Shown: positions 19,775 to 29,888, numbered from the stretch's first letter. The stretch is DNA of 64,000 bases from Methylobacterium phyllostachyos (GCF_900103445.1 NZ_FNHS01000008.1:124001-188000); one strand, 5' to 3'. Program-made: numbers and translations. Notes: a model not told the origin generated them from the letters alone.

Positions 19775-20839
19775 GTGCAGAAGACCGTGCTCGGCATCGA
19801 GACCACCTGCGACGAGACCGCCGCCGCGGTGGTGTCGCTCGATGAGGAGGGCGTCGGCCAGATCCGCGCCAACGAGGTGCTGAGCCAGATCGCCGAGCAC
19901 GCGGCCTATGGCGGCGTCGTGCCGGAGATCGCCGCCCGCGCCCATGTCGAGGTGCTGGACCGCCTGATCGCCCGCGCCCTCGAGAAGGCGGGGACCGGCT
20001 TCCAGGACCTCGACGGGATCGCCGTGGCGGCCGGGCCCGGTCTGATCGGCGGCGTGCTGGTCGGTCTCGTCACCGCCAAGACCCTGGCGCTGGTGACGCG
20101 CAAGCCGCTGCTCGCCGTCAACCATCTGGAGGCCCACGCCCTCACGGCCCGGCTGACAGACGGGATCGCCTTCCCGTACCTGCTGCTGCTGGTCTCAGGG
20201 GGGCATACCCAGCTCGTGGCCGTGCGCGGCGTCGGCGATTACGTCCGGCTCGGCTCCACCATCGACGACGCCATCGGCGAGGCTTTCGACAAGGCCGCCA
20301 AGCTGCTGGGCCTGGGCTATCCCGGCGGCCCCGAGGTCGAGCGCATGGCCGAGGTCGGCGATCCCGAGCGCTTCGCCCTGCCCCGCCCGATGATCGGCCG
20401 GCGCGAGGCCGACTTCTCGCTCTCGGGCCTCAAGACCGCCCTGCGGATCGAGGCCGAGAAGATCGCGCCGCTGGCCGAGCGCGACGTCGCCGATCTCTGC
20501 GCGAGCTTCCAGGCCGCCGTGGTCGATGTCGTGGTGGACCGCGCCCGCGTCGCCCTGCGCGGCTTCTCGGGCCTCGCCGGCCGGCCCACGGCCCTGGTGG
20601 CGGCGGGCGGCGTGGCCGCCAACGGTGCCGTCCGGCGGGCGCTGGCATCCCTGGCGGGCGAGGCGGGCCTCGGCTTCGTGGCCCCGCCCCTGCCCCTCTG
20701 CGGCGACAACGGCGCGATGATCGCCTGGGCCGGGCTGGAGCGCCTGCGCCTCGGGCTGGTGGACGACCTCACCGCCCCGGCCCGGCCCCGCTGGCCGCTT
20801 GCGGCCGATCCGGCCCGCGCGGCGGTCCCGGCCGGGTGA
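19775..20839 (+). CDS. tsaD: tRNA N6-adenosine threonylcarbamoyltransferase
   Basis: 354 residues from a GTG with GGAGGAG 9 bases upstream. It is an ASKHA-fold protein with [16 protein letters not shown], the metal-binding HxxxH motif in [42 protein letters not shown], and the late [13 protein letters not shown] motif. It completes t6A37 modification of ANN-decoding tRNAs. The stop overlaps the next start (GTGA), so it is coupled to the GNAT gene. Confidence 0.97.
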   Translation: MQKTVLGIETTCDETAAAVVSLDEEGVGQIRANEVLSQIAEHAAYGGVVPEIAARAHVEVLDRLIARALEKAGTGFQDLDGIAVAAGPGLIGGVLVGLVTAKTLALVTRKPLLAVNHLEAHALTARLTDGIAFPYLLLLVSGGHTQLVAVRGVGDYVRLGSTIDDAIGEAFDKAAKLLGLGYPGGPEVERMAEVGDPERFALPRPMIGRREADFSLSGLKTALRIEAEKIAPLAERDVADLCASFQAAVVDVVVDRARVALRGFSGLAGRPTALVAAGGVAANGAVRRALASLAGEAGLGFVAPPLPLCGDNGAMIAWAGLERLRLGLVDDLTAPARPRWPLAADPARAAVPAG

Positions 20840-21687
20840 GCACGGCGGCGCGGCGCGCGCAGTGGCGGGATCTGGTGGAACGCCGCCTGCCCGATGCCGC
20901 CCGGCCGGACTGGCCGGTGCGGCTCGACCATTGCTTCGCCCGCATCCTCCTCGACCACGCCTGTGGTGGCCCGTGGCGTGACCATGTCCGCCCGCCCGCC
21001 CACGCCAACCTGCCCCTCGATCAGCTGGAAACGGCGATCGTCCTGGGCGAGGCTGTCCTCGCCGGCCAAGCGGATCTTGCGCTCCTGAACCGCCGTTCGC
21101 TCGCGTGGCGCGGCAAGATCGCCACCGCCCCGGTGCCCGACGCTCTCCGGGAGGGCGACCTGACCCTGCGCCGCTGGCGGCCGGACGACGGGGCGCCCTT
21201 CGCGGCGCTCAATGCCGACCCGGCGGTGATGGCCTACTTCCCCCGGCCGCGGACGGAGGCGGAGAGCGCCGTCGAGGCCGGGCTCTGTGACCGACGCTTC
21301 GTGGCGGACGGGTTCGGCCCCTGGGCGGTGGAGCGGGACGGGCGGTTCGTCGGGTTCGTCGGCGCCTTCCGGATCATGCAGGCCATGCCGTTCCCGGGCG
21401 GCGCGCGGATCGGCGACACGATCGAGCTGGGTTGGCGCCTCGCCCGGGACGCCTGGGGACACGGCCTCGCCACCCGGGCCGCGCGGCTCACCCTCGCCGA
21501 TCTGGCCGGACGCTGCGGCATCCGGGCGGTCGTGGCCTACACGGCCCAGGGCAACGACCGCTCCCGGGCGGTGATGGAGCGCCTCGGTATGGTTCCCGCT
21601 GGAACCTTCCCGCATCCGGCCGTGCCGGACGGGCCGCTGCGCACCCACTGCCTCTACCGGCTCGAACCCGCGGAGGTTTCGGCATGA
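20836..21687 (+). CDS. GNAT acetyltransferase fused to an N-terminal helical domain
   Basis: 283 residues. Residues about 1-100 form an unassigned domain ([51 protein letters not shown]). Residues about 108-275 are a RimJ/RimL-type GNAT domain: [39 protein letters not shown] (acetyl-CoA loop) and [13 protein letters not shown]. The GTG start overlaps the tsaD stop, and its own stop overlaps gpsA (ATGA). RimJ-type enzymes acetylate protein N-termini or small amines; being locked between tsaD and gpsA suggests operon membership rather than shared function. Confidence 0.85.
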   Translation: MSTAARRAQWRDLVERRLPDAARPDWPVRLDHCFARILLDHACGGPWRDHVRPPAHANLPLDQLETAIVLGEAVLAGQADLALLNRRSLAWRGKIATAPVPDALREGDLTLRRWRPDDGAPFAALNADPAVMAYFPRPRTEAESAVEAGLCDRRFVADGFGPWAVERDGRFVGFVGAFRIMQAMPFPGGARIGDTIELGWRLARDAWGHGLATRAARLTLADLAGRCGIRAVVAYTAQGNDRSRAVMERLGMVPAGTFPHPAVPDGPLRTHCLYRLEPAEVSA

Positions 21688-22676
21688 CTGCGCCCATCAA
21701 CGTCGTCGGCGGCGGTGCCTGGGGGACCGCGCTGGCCAACGCCGCTGCCGGGGCCGGCCATCCCGTGACCCTCTGGCTCCGCGACGCCGAGGCCGCCGCC
21801 GCTCTCGAAGTCACGCGCGAGAATCCGCGTTACCTGCCGGGTGTCCCGCTCCATCCGGCCATCCGTGCGACTGCAGAGCCCGAAACACTCGCCGGCGCGC
21901 AGGCGACCCTGCTGGTGGTGCCGGCCCAGACCGTCCGCGGCGTGCTGGGCTCCCTGCGCGAACCGCTGGCCTCAGCCGGTCCGGTGATCCTGTGCGCCAA
22001 GGGCATCGAGCGCGGTAGCGACAGCTTCATGAGCGCGGTGGCCGAGGAGGTCCTACCGCCCGGAATGCCGGTGGCGGTCCTGTCCGGCCCGAGCTTCGCG
22101 GCCGATGTCGCCCGCGCCCTGCCCACCGCCGTGACGCTGGCGGCGGCCGATGCCGGCCTTGCCGCCACCTTGAGCGCACTGCTCTCGGGGCCGAGCTTCC
22201 GACTCTACCACACCGACGACGTGCGCGGCGTCGAGATCGGAGGCGCCGGCAAGAACGTGCTGGCCATCGCCTGCGGGATCGTGTCGGGGCGGGGTCTCGG
22301 CGAGAGTGCCCGGGCGGCGCTGATCGCCCGGGCCTTCGCCGAGCTGATGCGCTTCGCCCGGGCCTTCGGCGGCCGACCGGAGACGCTGATGGGACTCTCG
22401 GGGCTGGGCGATCTGGTGCTCACAGCCTCCTCGTCGCAATCGCGCAACTTCGCCTTCGGCCAGCGGCTCGGCGCCGGGGCGAGCCCGGAGGCGGCGTCGG
22501 GCGGCAAGCTCGCCGAGGGCGCCTTCACGGCCGCGGCCTTGGCGGGCCTCGCGGCGGCGCGGGGCGTCGAGATGCCGGTGGCGCAGGCGGTCGCGGCGAT
22601 CGTGGCGGGCGCGGCCGGGGTCGACGACGTGGTGGCCGGGTTGCTGGCGCGGCCCCTGCGGGGGGAGACGGATTAG
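21684..22676 (+). CDS. gpsA: glycerol-3-phosphate dehydrogenase [NAD(P)+]
   Basis: 330 residues. The N-terminal Rossmann motif is INVVGGGAWGTALANAAA; further motifs are NPRYLPGVPL, ILCAKGIERGSDS, VAVLSGPSFAADVA, the catalytic Lys region VEIGGAGKNVLAIACGI, and LMGLSGLGDLVLTASS. It reduces dihydroxyacetone phosphate to sn-glycerol-3-phosphate for phospholipid synthesis. Its ATG overlaps the preceding stop. It ends 14 bases from the convergent GGDEF/EAL gene. Confidence 0.96.
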   Translation: MTAPINVVGGGAWGTALANAAAGAGHPVTLWLRDAEAAAALEVTRENPRYLPGVPLHPAIRATAEPETLAGAQATLLVVPAQTVRGVLGSLREPLASAGPVILCAKGIERGSDSFMSAVAEEVLPPGMPVAVLSGPSFAADVARALPTAVTLAAADAGLAATLSALLSGPSFRLYHTDDVRGVEIGGAGKNVLAIACGIVSGRGLGESARAALIARAFAELMRFARAFGGRPETLMGLSGLGDLVLTASSSQSRNFAFGQRLGAGASPEAASGGKLAEGAFTAAALAGLAAARGVEMPVAQAVAAIVAGAAGVDDVVAGLLARPLRGETD

Positions 22677-22690
22677 GGGCTGCCGGACGT

Positions 22691-25600
22691 TCAAGCCGCA
22701 CTCGGCCTGATCGTCGGAATAGCTGCCGGGGGTGGATTCCTGTCGTTCCGCTCTCGGGCAGCAGATGCCTTCTGCGCCCGTCCACTCCGAGCAAATGCGC
22801 GTGCCTCGACGGCGGGCAGCGGCTTGCTGAAGAGATATCCTTGCACCTGCTTGCAACCCTCCCGGCGTACGAGTTCGAGCTGCTCGGCGGTCTCGACCCC
22901 CTCGGCGATGATGCCCATGCCGAGGCGCTCTCCGATGCCCACCATCGCCCGCACGATCGCCGCCGCGTCCGGGTCGGCGATGTCGCGGATAAACGCGCGG
23001 TCAATTTTCAGCAGATGGAAGGGGAAACGCCGCAGGTAGCTCATGCTGGAGTACCCGGTGCCGAAATCGTCGAGGGCTATGTGGACATCGATCGCGCGCA
23101 GGCGGTGCAGCACGGCCACGGCCTGCTCGGGGTTCTGCGCCAATAGGCTTTCAGTCACTTCCAGCTTCAATCGTTGCGCGGCCAGCCCGCTGCTGGCCAG
23201 CGCGGCGATGACCGCCTCCTCAAGGCCGCCGCGGAACTGCACCGTCGAAACGTTCACGCTCACGCACAAGGGCTCGGGCCAGTAGACGGCCTCGCGGCAT
23301 GCCTCTTTCAGCGCCCAGGCGCCGAGAGGCACGATTAGGCCGGTCTCCTCGGCCACTGCGATGAACTCACCGGGTGAGATGAGCCCGTGCTCGGGATGCC
23401 GCCAGCGCATCAGCGCCTCGAAGCTGACCACCGACCCCGTGGTCACGTCGATAATCGGCTGATAGACGAGGAAGAAGTCGCCCCGCCGGATCGCCTCCTT
23501 CATATCGAGAGCGAGCGAGCTTCGCGCGGCGGTGCGCGCGTGCGCCTTGGCCTCGAACATCCAGTGGGTGTTGCGACCTGCGGCTTTGGCCTCGAACAAC
23601 GCCATGTCGGCGCGTTTGAACGCCTCCTCATCTGTCAAGCCATGGTCCGACAGAACCGCGGAGCCGATACTGACACCGATGTCGATTACCTTGCCGTCGA
23701 GCCGCATCGGCTCGCCTACAGCGGCGATGATGCGTTCGCAGACCTGCGCCGCTGCGGCCCCGCCATCGATGTCGGACAAGATCACCGCGAACTCATCGCC
23801 GCCGAGCCGCGCCACGGTGTTTGGCTCCGGGACGATCGCTCGAAGGCGGTCGGCCACGAGGCACAGGACACGGTCTCCGGCCATGTGACCGTAGGTGTCG
23901 TTGACCGCCTTGAAGCGATCGAGGTCGAGCGCGAGCACGGCGTGGCGGTCGGGCTCGCGGGCGGCTCGGCGCAATGCACGATCGAGGCGCTTGCGGAACA
24001 GGTTACGGTTGGGCAGGCCGGTCAGCGAATCGTGAAGCGCCATGTGCGCGATGCGCGCTTCGGCTTCTTTGCGCTGCGAGATGTCGATCAGCGTGCCGAC
24101 CAGCCGCACGGCTTGCCCATCCGGGGCGCGGCTGGAGACGCGAGCGCGGGCAAGCACCCAGAAGGCGGATCCGTCCGCGCGGCGCACGCGGTACTCGCAT
24201 TCGAGAGAGGAGGTTTGACCCTTGAGATGCGCGCGTGTGGCGGACATGACGCGCTCGCGGTCCTCGGGGTGGATTGCGGCGATCCAGACCGATGTCGTGG
24301 GTTGCGCCAAACCGCCGACGAGGCCGAGCTTGTCCCGCCAGCGCTCGGTCACCCACAGGCTGCCGTCGACGAGATCCCAGTCGAAGAGGCAGTCCTCACC
24401 GCTGTCGAGTGCCAGCGCGAGGCGCTCCTCGCTGACACGCAGGTGAGCCTCGCTCTCGCGCAGGGCCCGTTCTGCGCTGCGCCGGGTGGTCACGTCGGTC
24501 AAGGTACGTACAACGCCGCCCGTCGTCACCGGCAGCGTGCGGACTTCGAGGACGGTGCCGTTTGGGCGCTGGCGCTCGTAGTTGTCGACGCGCAACGCCG
24601 GCTCGCCCAATTCCAGCCACCGCCTGAGGCGATCTGGCAGGTGGACGAATTCGCCGTTCTCAAGCTGATGCCTCCGCACAGCCTGGAAGGGCGCGCCGTC
24701 ATAGAGCAGGCTTTCAGGTACGCCCATCATCGCGGCGGCGCGGCCATTGTGCACGCGGACGCGATCGTCAGCGTCAGTCATGAGGAGGCCCTGATCCATC
24801 GCTTCCAGGGTCGCGCGCAGTAACGCCCCCGTGTCGCGAAGTTCCCGCTCCGAGCGGGTCAGATCGGTTACGTCGAGGCACACGCCATGCAGCGAGACGA
24901 CACGACCCACCTCGTCGCGCTCGGCTACGCCACACACGGATACGTACCGCACCTCGCCATCCCGCCGCAGGATGCGCGAACGGTGGTCGTAGCCGCCGCG
25001 CGGTAGAGCACTGCGGTCGGCCATCGCTGCCTCCATGCGCCCGCGCACCGCCGCACGATCGTCGGGATGGTAGAAGCCGAGATGCTCCTCCAGATCGAGT
25101 ACGTCGAGTTCCGGGTTGCGACCGAAGACGCTCGCGATGCCCGCCGACCATTCGATCGTCCGATTGGCCACATCGATGCGCCAATGGCCGAGGCGAGCGG
25201 TCTCCTCGGCGATGGCTTGGAACTCATCCGCTGCCAGGAGTCGACGCTCGACGCTCATGCGCTCGGCGATCTCCACCTCCTGACCCTTCTGTGCCTCACG
25301 TAAGCGAAGGTGGGCGACGAGGATCTCGGCGAGATCGCGAAGCTGACGGACCTGCTCGGGCGAGAAAGAGCGCGCCACCGTGTCCTTGATGCAGAGCGCC
25401 CCGACACGGATCCCGGGTCGGAGTATCAACGGCGCCCCGGCGTAGAACCGTATGGCTTGCTCGCCATGCACCAATGGGTTCGTGGCGAAGCGACGGTCGC
25501 GCGTCGCATCGTCGACGACGAACACCTCATCGGAGCCGATGGTGTAGTTGCAGAAGGCGATGCTTCGCTCCGTACCGTCGAGATCGATGCCGCACTTGGC

Positions 25601-25774
25601 CTTGAACCACTGTCGGTCCTCGTCAACCAACGAAACCAGGGCGATTGGAACGGAGAATAAGTCACGCGCCAGACGGCAGACGGCGTCGAAATGCGCCTCG
25701 TTCGGCGTGTCCATGATCGCGAGATGGCGCAGGGCAGCCAGCCGGTCCGCTTCGTTCGATGCAACCGCCAACAT
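22691..25774 (-). CDS. GAF-PAS-GGDEF-EAL cyclic-di-GMP regulator
   Basis: 1027 residues, no membrane helices. Order: a GAF domain (about 1-165, DTPNEAHFDAVCRLARDLF, FCNYTIGSDEVFVVDDA), three PAS/PAC units (about 195-310, 315-430, 445-570), GGDEF (about 580-745) and EAL (about 765-1000). The synthase motif RLGGDEF near residue 656 is intact, as are the phosphodiesterase motifs: FEALMRW near 785 and ALDDFGTGYSS near 901. The protein could both make and degrade c-di-GMP, with the sensors setting the balance. Its C-terminal 40 residues are unstructured-looking. Confidence 0.93.
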   Translation of the reverse strand: MLAVASNEADRLAALRHLAIMDTPNEAHFDAVCRLARDLFSVPIALVSLVDEDRQWFKAKCGIDLDGTERSIAFCNYTIGSDEVFVVDDATRDRRFATNPLVHGEQAIRFYAGAPLILRPGIRVGALCIKDTVARSFSPEQVRQLRDLAEILVAHLRLREAQKGQEVEIAERMSVERRLLAADEFQAIAEETARLGHWRIDVANRTIEWSAGIASVFGRNPELDVLDLEEHLGFYHPDDRAAVRGRMEAAMADRSALPRGGYDHRSRILRRDGEVRYVSVCGVAERDEVGRVVSLHGVCLDVTDLTRSERELRDTGALLRATLEAMDQGLLMTDADDRVRVHNGRAAAMMGVPESLLYDGAPFQAVRRHQLENGEFVHLPDRLRRWLELGEPALRVDNYERQRPNGTVLEVRTLPVTTGGVVRTLTDVTTRRSAERALRESEAHLRVSEERLALALDSGEDCLFDWDLVDGSLWVTERWRDKLGLVGGLAQPTTSVWIAAIHPEDRERVMSATRAHLKGQTSSLECEYRVRRADGSAFWVLARARVSSRAPDGQAVRLVGTLIDISQRKEAEARIAHMALHDSLTGLPNRNLFRKRLDRALRRAAREPDRHAVLALDLDRFKAVNDTYGHMAGDRVLCLVADRLRAIVPEPNTVARLGGDEFAVILSDIDGGAAAAQVCERIIAAVGEPMRLDGKVIDIGVSIGSAVLSDHGLTDEEAFKRADMALFEAKAAGRNTHWMFEAKAHARTAARSSLALDMKEAIRRGDFFLVYQPIIDVTTGSVVSFEALMRWRHPEHGLISPGEFIAVAEETGLIVPLGAWALKEACREAVYWPEPLCVSVNVSTVQFRGGLEEAVIAALASSGLAAQRLKLEVTESLLAQNPEQAVAVLHRLRAIDVHIALDDFGTGYSSMSYLRRFPFHLLKIDRAFIRDIADPDAAAIVRAMVGIGERLGMGIIAEGVETAEQLELVRREGCKQVQGYLFSKPLPAVEARAFARSGRAQKASAARERNDRNPPPAAIPTIRPSAA

Positions 25775-25991
25775 CTACTCACCTACCTAACCGGCTGGGA
25801 GGCGAAAATTACCCCAGTCGATGCGCGTTAGGGTTGTAACGATGGCGTTTTAACGAACCATTCCTGACAAGCCGCACTCACTTGCGCTCACACCAGCGTC
25901 GAATAGCTGTCGTCCTGTAGCGTTGAAGACTTAACCGCAGGTCTGCTCTCGCGCGTGACCCTAACTTTCGCTGATCACCCCGAGCGAAAAG

Positions 25992-26465
25992 TCACCGAAC
26001 GGCTGATGAACGTCCGCTTCGGAAAAGCGCCGGGAGCCCTTCTGGCGGCTGGGTTGGATTGAAAACTGGCGCGTCAACGCCCGTTCCGCGCGGGTCGGAA
26101 TGGGCGGCGTGCAGCACGATCGCCCGCGTGGGCAGCGGGGGCAGCTCCAGCGCCGGGCCGACACCCACGACATCGGCCGGTGCCAGCCGGTGCAGGAAAA
26201 CCACCACCGGCCCCGCCGACGGGGCCGCGACCGTCCCGCCCGAGAAAACCTCCGTCCAGGTGATCACGCCCTGGTCGAGCAGGCCGCCCGCCACGTCGCG
26301 GACGGCGCAGCAGGGCGCGGTCGCGGCCAGCCGCAGCGGCTCCCCCGCCCGGTGCGCGAAGCCCGGCACCGCGAACCAGCCGAACGGCTCCGGCCGCAGG
26401 ATCTCGCCCGGGCGCCGGTCATCGTCGCTGCGGATGATCGCCGTATCGCGCCGGCCCGGCCTCAA
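25992..26465 (-). CDS. hypothetical protein, uncertain
   Basis: A 157-codon frame from a TTG with sensible composition: PEPFGWFAVPGFAHRAGE, AVRDVAGGLLDQGVITWTEV, GPVVVFLHRLAPADVVGVG. No family is recognised and no clear ribosome site precedes the start, so the real start may be internal. It lies between the two GGDEF/EAL genes on the same strand. It could also be an open frame by chance in GC-rich DNA. Confidence 0.35.
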   Translation of the reverse strand: MRPGRRDTAIIRSDDDRRPGEILRPEPFGWFAVPGFAHRAGEPLRLAATAPCCAVRDVAGGLLDQGVITWTEVFSGGTVAAPSAGPVVVFLHRLAPADVVGVGPALELPPLPTRAIVLHAAHSDPRGTGVDAPVFNPTQPPEGLPALFRSGRSSAVR

Positions 26466-26576
26466 AGCCCTCGAGCCGGGCTACGACAGCGTCGCGGTGC
26501 CTTCGTGCTCCTCGCCTACACTCGGCCGGCAGGGTGCGGCCGGCTGAAAGCTTGCGCGACCGCCCGGTCCGGGTTT

Positions 26577-26648
26577 CCAGAGGGCTGAAGCCCTTTGGCG
26601 GGTGCTCAGGGTGGAACCCTAAGATGGTCTCCAGGGCTCTGCCCTGGA
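26577..26648. repeat. twin-hairpin intergenic element, copy B (three hairpins)
   Basis: CCAGAGGGCT/AGCCCTTTGG (26577-26598, one mismatch, loop GA) is followed by GCGGGT, a short hairpin AGGGT/ACCCT (26608-26620) and a perfect stem TCCAGGGC/GCCCTGGA (26630-26648). It resembles copies A and C but carries an extra unit. It lies just downstream of the second GGDEF/EAL gene. Confidence 0.65.
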
Positions 26649-26695
26649 CGCGCGAAAAGGCTCGCCCTTTCGGAACCCGGACGGGATCCGGCCGC

Positions 26696-29074
26696 TCACG
26701 CCACGGAGGCGACCGGATCCTGTGCGTTCCCGTGGGTGTATTCGGCGAAGATTGCGATCGGCGCGGGTCGGCCCATCAGGTAGCCCTGGGCGAGGGTGCA
26801 GTGCTCCGCGGCCAGGAAGGACAGTTCCTCGTCGGTCTCGACGCCCTCCGCCACCACGGCGAGGCCGAGACCCCGCCCCAGGCCCAGCACGGAGCGCACG
26901 ATCGCGGCGCCCTGCGGGTTGCTGTGGACCGCCTTGATGAACGAGCGGTCGATCTTGATCCGGTCGAACGGGAAGGACCGCAGGTTCGACAGCGAGGAGT
27001 AGCCGGTGCCGAAATCGTCCATGGCGATCCGCACGCCGAGCGCCTTGAGCTGGCGCAGGGTGAGCAGCGCCCGGGCCGGATCGCGGATCAGCGCGGTCTC
27101 GGTGATCTCGATCTCCAGGCGCTCCGCCTTCAGGCCGCTCTCGAACAGCGTGCCGTGGACGAACTGCACGAAATGCGGGTTGTGGAGCTGCACCGCCGAG
27201 ACGTTGACGGCGATCGCCAGCGGCTGCGGCCAGAGGGAAGCGGTCCGGCAGGCCTCGCGCAGCACCCAGGCGCCGATCTCCAGAATCGCCCCGGTCTCCT
27301 CGGCGATCGGTATGAACTGGTCCGGGGAGACCGGGCCGCGCTCAGGATGGCGCCAGCGCAGCAGCGCCTCGAACCCCGTCACGGCGCCGGTGTCGATCCG
27401 CGTCTGCGGCTGGTAGACGAGGTCCAGCTCGCCCCGCGACACCGCGTGGCGCAGGTCGTGCTCCAGCATGCGCCGGTCGCGGATCTGGGCGCCCATGCTG
27501 GCGTCGTAACGGCGGTAGGTGCCGCGCCCCTCGGCCTTGGCCCGGTACAGGGCGGCATCGGCGTGGCTCAGGAGCGCGCGCTGGTCCTGCGCGTCGTCCG
27601 GATAGACCGCGATGCCGATGCTGGAGGCGATCACCGGGCCGGAGACCGCCGGCACCGCCGCGAGCATCGCCAGGATCCGCTCGGCCAGCCGCTCGGCCGA
27701 TCCCTCCGCGGATCCGTGCCCCTGGGGCGTCAGAATCGCGAACTCGTCGCCGCCGAGCCGGGCCATCAGCTGCGTGGGTTCGAGCAGGCCACCGACGCGC
27801 AGCGCGAGGTCGCGCAGCATCGCGTCGCCGGCGGCGTGGCCGAACAGGTCGTTGACCTCCTTGAACCGGTCGAGGTCGAGGCACAGGACGGCGAGCCGGG
27901 TGCCCTGGCCATCTGCCGCGCGCATCTCCCGCTCCAGACGCGCATGGAAGCTCGTGCGGTTGGCAAGCCCCGTCAGGGCGTCGTGGTGGGCGAGGTAGTG
28001 GATCTGGCTCTCGGCGCGGCGGCGGGCGCGCAGGTCGCGCACCGCCACGGCATGATGCGGCTGGCGGCCATATTCCGCCATCGGCCGCAGGATCACCTCC
28101 ACCGGGATGGTCCCGCCGCCGGCCGGGACGAGTTCGGACTCGAGGGCCTCTCCGGCGGTGCCGGCCGTCGCCGTGAGCCCGGGCAGGTAGGTGGACAGGC
28201 TGGCGCCCATCAGGGACGCGGCCTCGGTGCCGGCGAGCCGGGCGAAGGCCTCGTTGGCACTGACGATCTGGCCGCCGCGGCACACAACGAGGCCCTCGAC
28301 GGCCGCGTTGGCGAGGCTGCGCAGGCGCTCGCGCTCGGATTCGGCGCGCCGACGCTCCCGCAGGTCGATCAGGAGGGCAGCCCCGGCCAGCAGCAGGATC
28401 AGCGAACTCGCCAGGGCGACGGCGGCGGCGAGCCACTCGGTCCGGATCGCGCTCGCCGGGATCGTCACCGTGGGATCGGGCTGGATGGTCACCGCGCCCA
28501 TCCCGGTGAAGTGATGGCCGCAGATCGCCAGGATCAGCAGCCCGGCGCCGAGGCCCCGGCCCCGGAGGGTGCCGGCCAACAGGCCCGCCACCAGCGCCAG
28601 GGCGCCCAGGACGGCGCCGACTGCCACCGAGACGGCGACCACTCCCGGGTTCCAGATCAGATGCCCCGGCACCTCATAGGCCGCCATGCCGGTGTAGTGC
28701 ATCGCCGCGATGCCGCCGCCCACGACGGCACCGCCGATCGCCGCCCGCACCCGGCCTCCCATGGTCGCCAGGGCGAAGCCGAGCCCGGTGATCGCGACGG
28801 CATCGGCGTAGGAGAGGAGCGTCAGGCCGACCCCGTAGCCCGAGGGCAGCCCCGGCGCGTAGGCGAGCATGGCCAGGAAATGCGTGGCCCAGATCCCCGA
28901 GCCCCCCGCCACCGCCGCGACCGCGAGCCAGAGATAGCGGCCGCGCCTGCCGGCCTGCCCGGCATGGGTGAGCAGCGCGATCGCCGTCGTGCTCGCCAGC
29001 GTGCAGACCAGGGCCGCGAGGGCCACTAGCCACAGGTTGTGTTCCCCGACGAAGCAGCCGATCACGGTCAGCAT
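26696..29074 (-). CDS. MHYT-PAS-GGDEF-EAL membrane cyclic-di-GMP regulator
   Basis: 792 residues. About seven N-terminal membrane helices contain three MHYT repeats (GIWATHFLAM, AAMHYTGMAAY, GHHFTGMGAV), a proposed copper-linked sensor of O2, CO or NO. A PAS domain (about 255-360), GGDEF (about 370-535; RLGGDEF near 440) and EAL (about 545-785; GFEALLRW near 566, DDFGTGYSS near 685) follow. Both catalytic sites look intact. Inner-membrane location is expected. An AT-rich promoter region (29090-29160) precedes the ATG. Confidence 0.94.
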   Translation of the reverse strand: MLTVIGCFVGEHNLWLVALAALVCTLASTTAIALLTHAGQAGRRGRYLWLAVAAVAGGSGIWATHFLAMLAYAPGLPSGYGVGLTLLSYADAVAITGLGFALATMGGRVRAAIGGAVVGGGIAAMHYTGMAAYEVPGHLIWNPGVVAVSVAVGAVLGALALVAGLLAGTLRGRGLGAGLLILAICGHHFTGMGAVTIQPDPTVTIPASAIRTEWLAAAVALASSLILLLAGAALLIDLRERRRAESERERLRSLANAAVEGLVVCRGGQIVSANEAFARLAGTEAASLMGASLSTYLPGLTATAGTAGEALESELVPAGGGTIPVEVILRPMAEYGRQPHHAVAVRDLRARRRAESQIHYLAHHDALTGLANRTSFHARLEREMRAADGQGTRLAVLCLDLDRFKEVNDLFGHAAGDAMLRDLALRVGGLLEPTQLMARLGGDEFAILTPQGHGSAEGSAERLAERILAMLAAVPAVSGPVIASSIGIAVYPDDAQDQRALLSHADAALYRAKAEGRGTYRRYDASMGAQIRDRRMLEHDLRHAVSRGELDLVYQPQTRIDTGAVTGFEALLRWRHPERGPVSPDQFIPIAEETGAILEIGAWVLREACRTASLWPQPLAIAVNVSAVQLHNPHFVQFVHGTLFESGLKAERLEIEITETALIRDPARALLTLRQLKALGVRIAMDDFGTGYSSLSNLRSFPFDRIKIDRSFIKAVHSNPQGAAIVRSVLGLGRGLGLAVVAEGVETDEELSFLAAEHCTLAQGYLMGRPAPIAIFAEYTHGNAQDPVASVA

Positions 29075-29331
29075 GTGGACAATCAGCGGTGTTATGCGAC
29101 GGTATTCCTTGAGATTACTAGTGAACAGATATTAATATTTAACCAACAGACGTAATTTGCTTCACATCGCCGGGAACATCGCTGGGTATAGACGACGTCA
29201 CCGCTGCCGCGGCGGACGCGCTGCGGGTGGGATTCCGGTCACAAGACACGGCGCGCGATTGAGCTCGGGCGGTCAAACGGTCTCTAAGGCGGCATGCGCC
29301 GCCGAACCGGGCGGCCGGTGGGGATGCGACG

Positions 29332-29748
29332 ATGGCGTACTGGCTGTTCAAATCCGAGCCCGCGACCTGGTCATGGGAGCAGCAGGTCGCGGCCGGCGTG
29401 GCGGGCACGTTCTGGAACGGGGTGCGCAACCACCTCGCCAAGAAGCACCTGATGGCCATGGAGGTCGGCGAGCGGGGCTTCTTCTACCACTCGAACGAGG
29501 GGAAGGCTGTGGTCGGCATCGTGGAGGTGATCCGACCCTATTACCCGGACCACACCGACGAGACCGGCCGCTTCGGCATGGTCGACGTGCGGGCCGTGGA
29601 GGCGCTGCCCCGTCCCGTCTCGCTCGATGCCATCAAGGCCGATCCGACGCTCGCCGCCATGGTGCTGGTGAACAATTCCCGCCTGTCGGTGCAGCCGGTG
29701 ACCGAGGCCGAATGGGCCCGGGTGCGCGCCCTCGGTGGACTCGGCTGA
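29332..29748 (+). CDS. EVE domain-containing protein
   Basis: 138 residues covering the whole EVE (PUA-like) domain: MAYWLFKSEPATWSWEQQV, GTFWNGVRNHLAKKHLMAM, VGERGFFYHSNEGKAVVGI and PYYPDHTD. EVE proteins resemble thymocyte nuclear protein 1 and YTH domains and are thought to read modified bases in DNA or RNA. Stand-alone copies are common in proteobacteria. Base composition is like the host. It lies 140 bases upstream of an AT-rich nuclease-like gene on the same strand. Confidence 0.92.
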   Translation: MAYWLFKSEPATWSWEQQVAAGVAGTFWNGVRNHLAKKHLMAMEVGERGFFYHSNEGKAVVGIVEVIRPYYPDHTDETGRFGMVDVRAVEALPRPVSLDAIKADPTLAAMVLVNNSRLSVQPVTEAEWARVRALGGLG

Positions 29749-29888
29749 GTGTGACTTGCGGAATAGGTGCAGTCGCCTGAAACTGGCTCGCTCTGTGAAG
29801 TCGAGACGCGTTACAAATCTTTTTCGGCGTGCCTGAAATTATTATAGGCTGTATGTCACTGGGTCTCCCGGGATTATGTGGGCTGGAT

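Noticed and set aside
23387..24823. 478-codon forward frame opposite the GGDEF/EAL gene
   Set aside because: Shadow of the PAS-GGDEF coding region; no ribosome site or domain.
26534..29029. 831-codon forward frame opposite the MHYT protein gene
   Set aside because: Starts within repeat DNA and mirrors a clear GGDEF/EAL gene.
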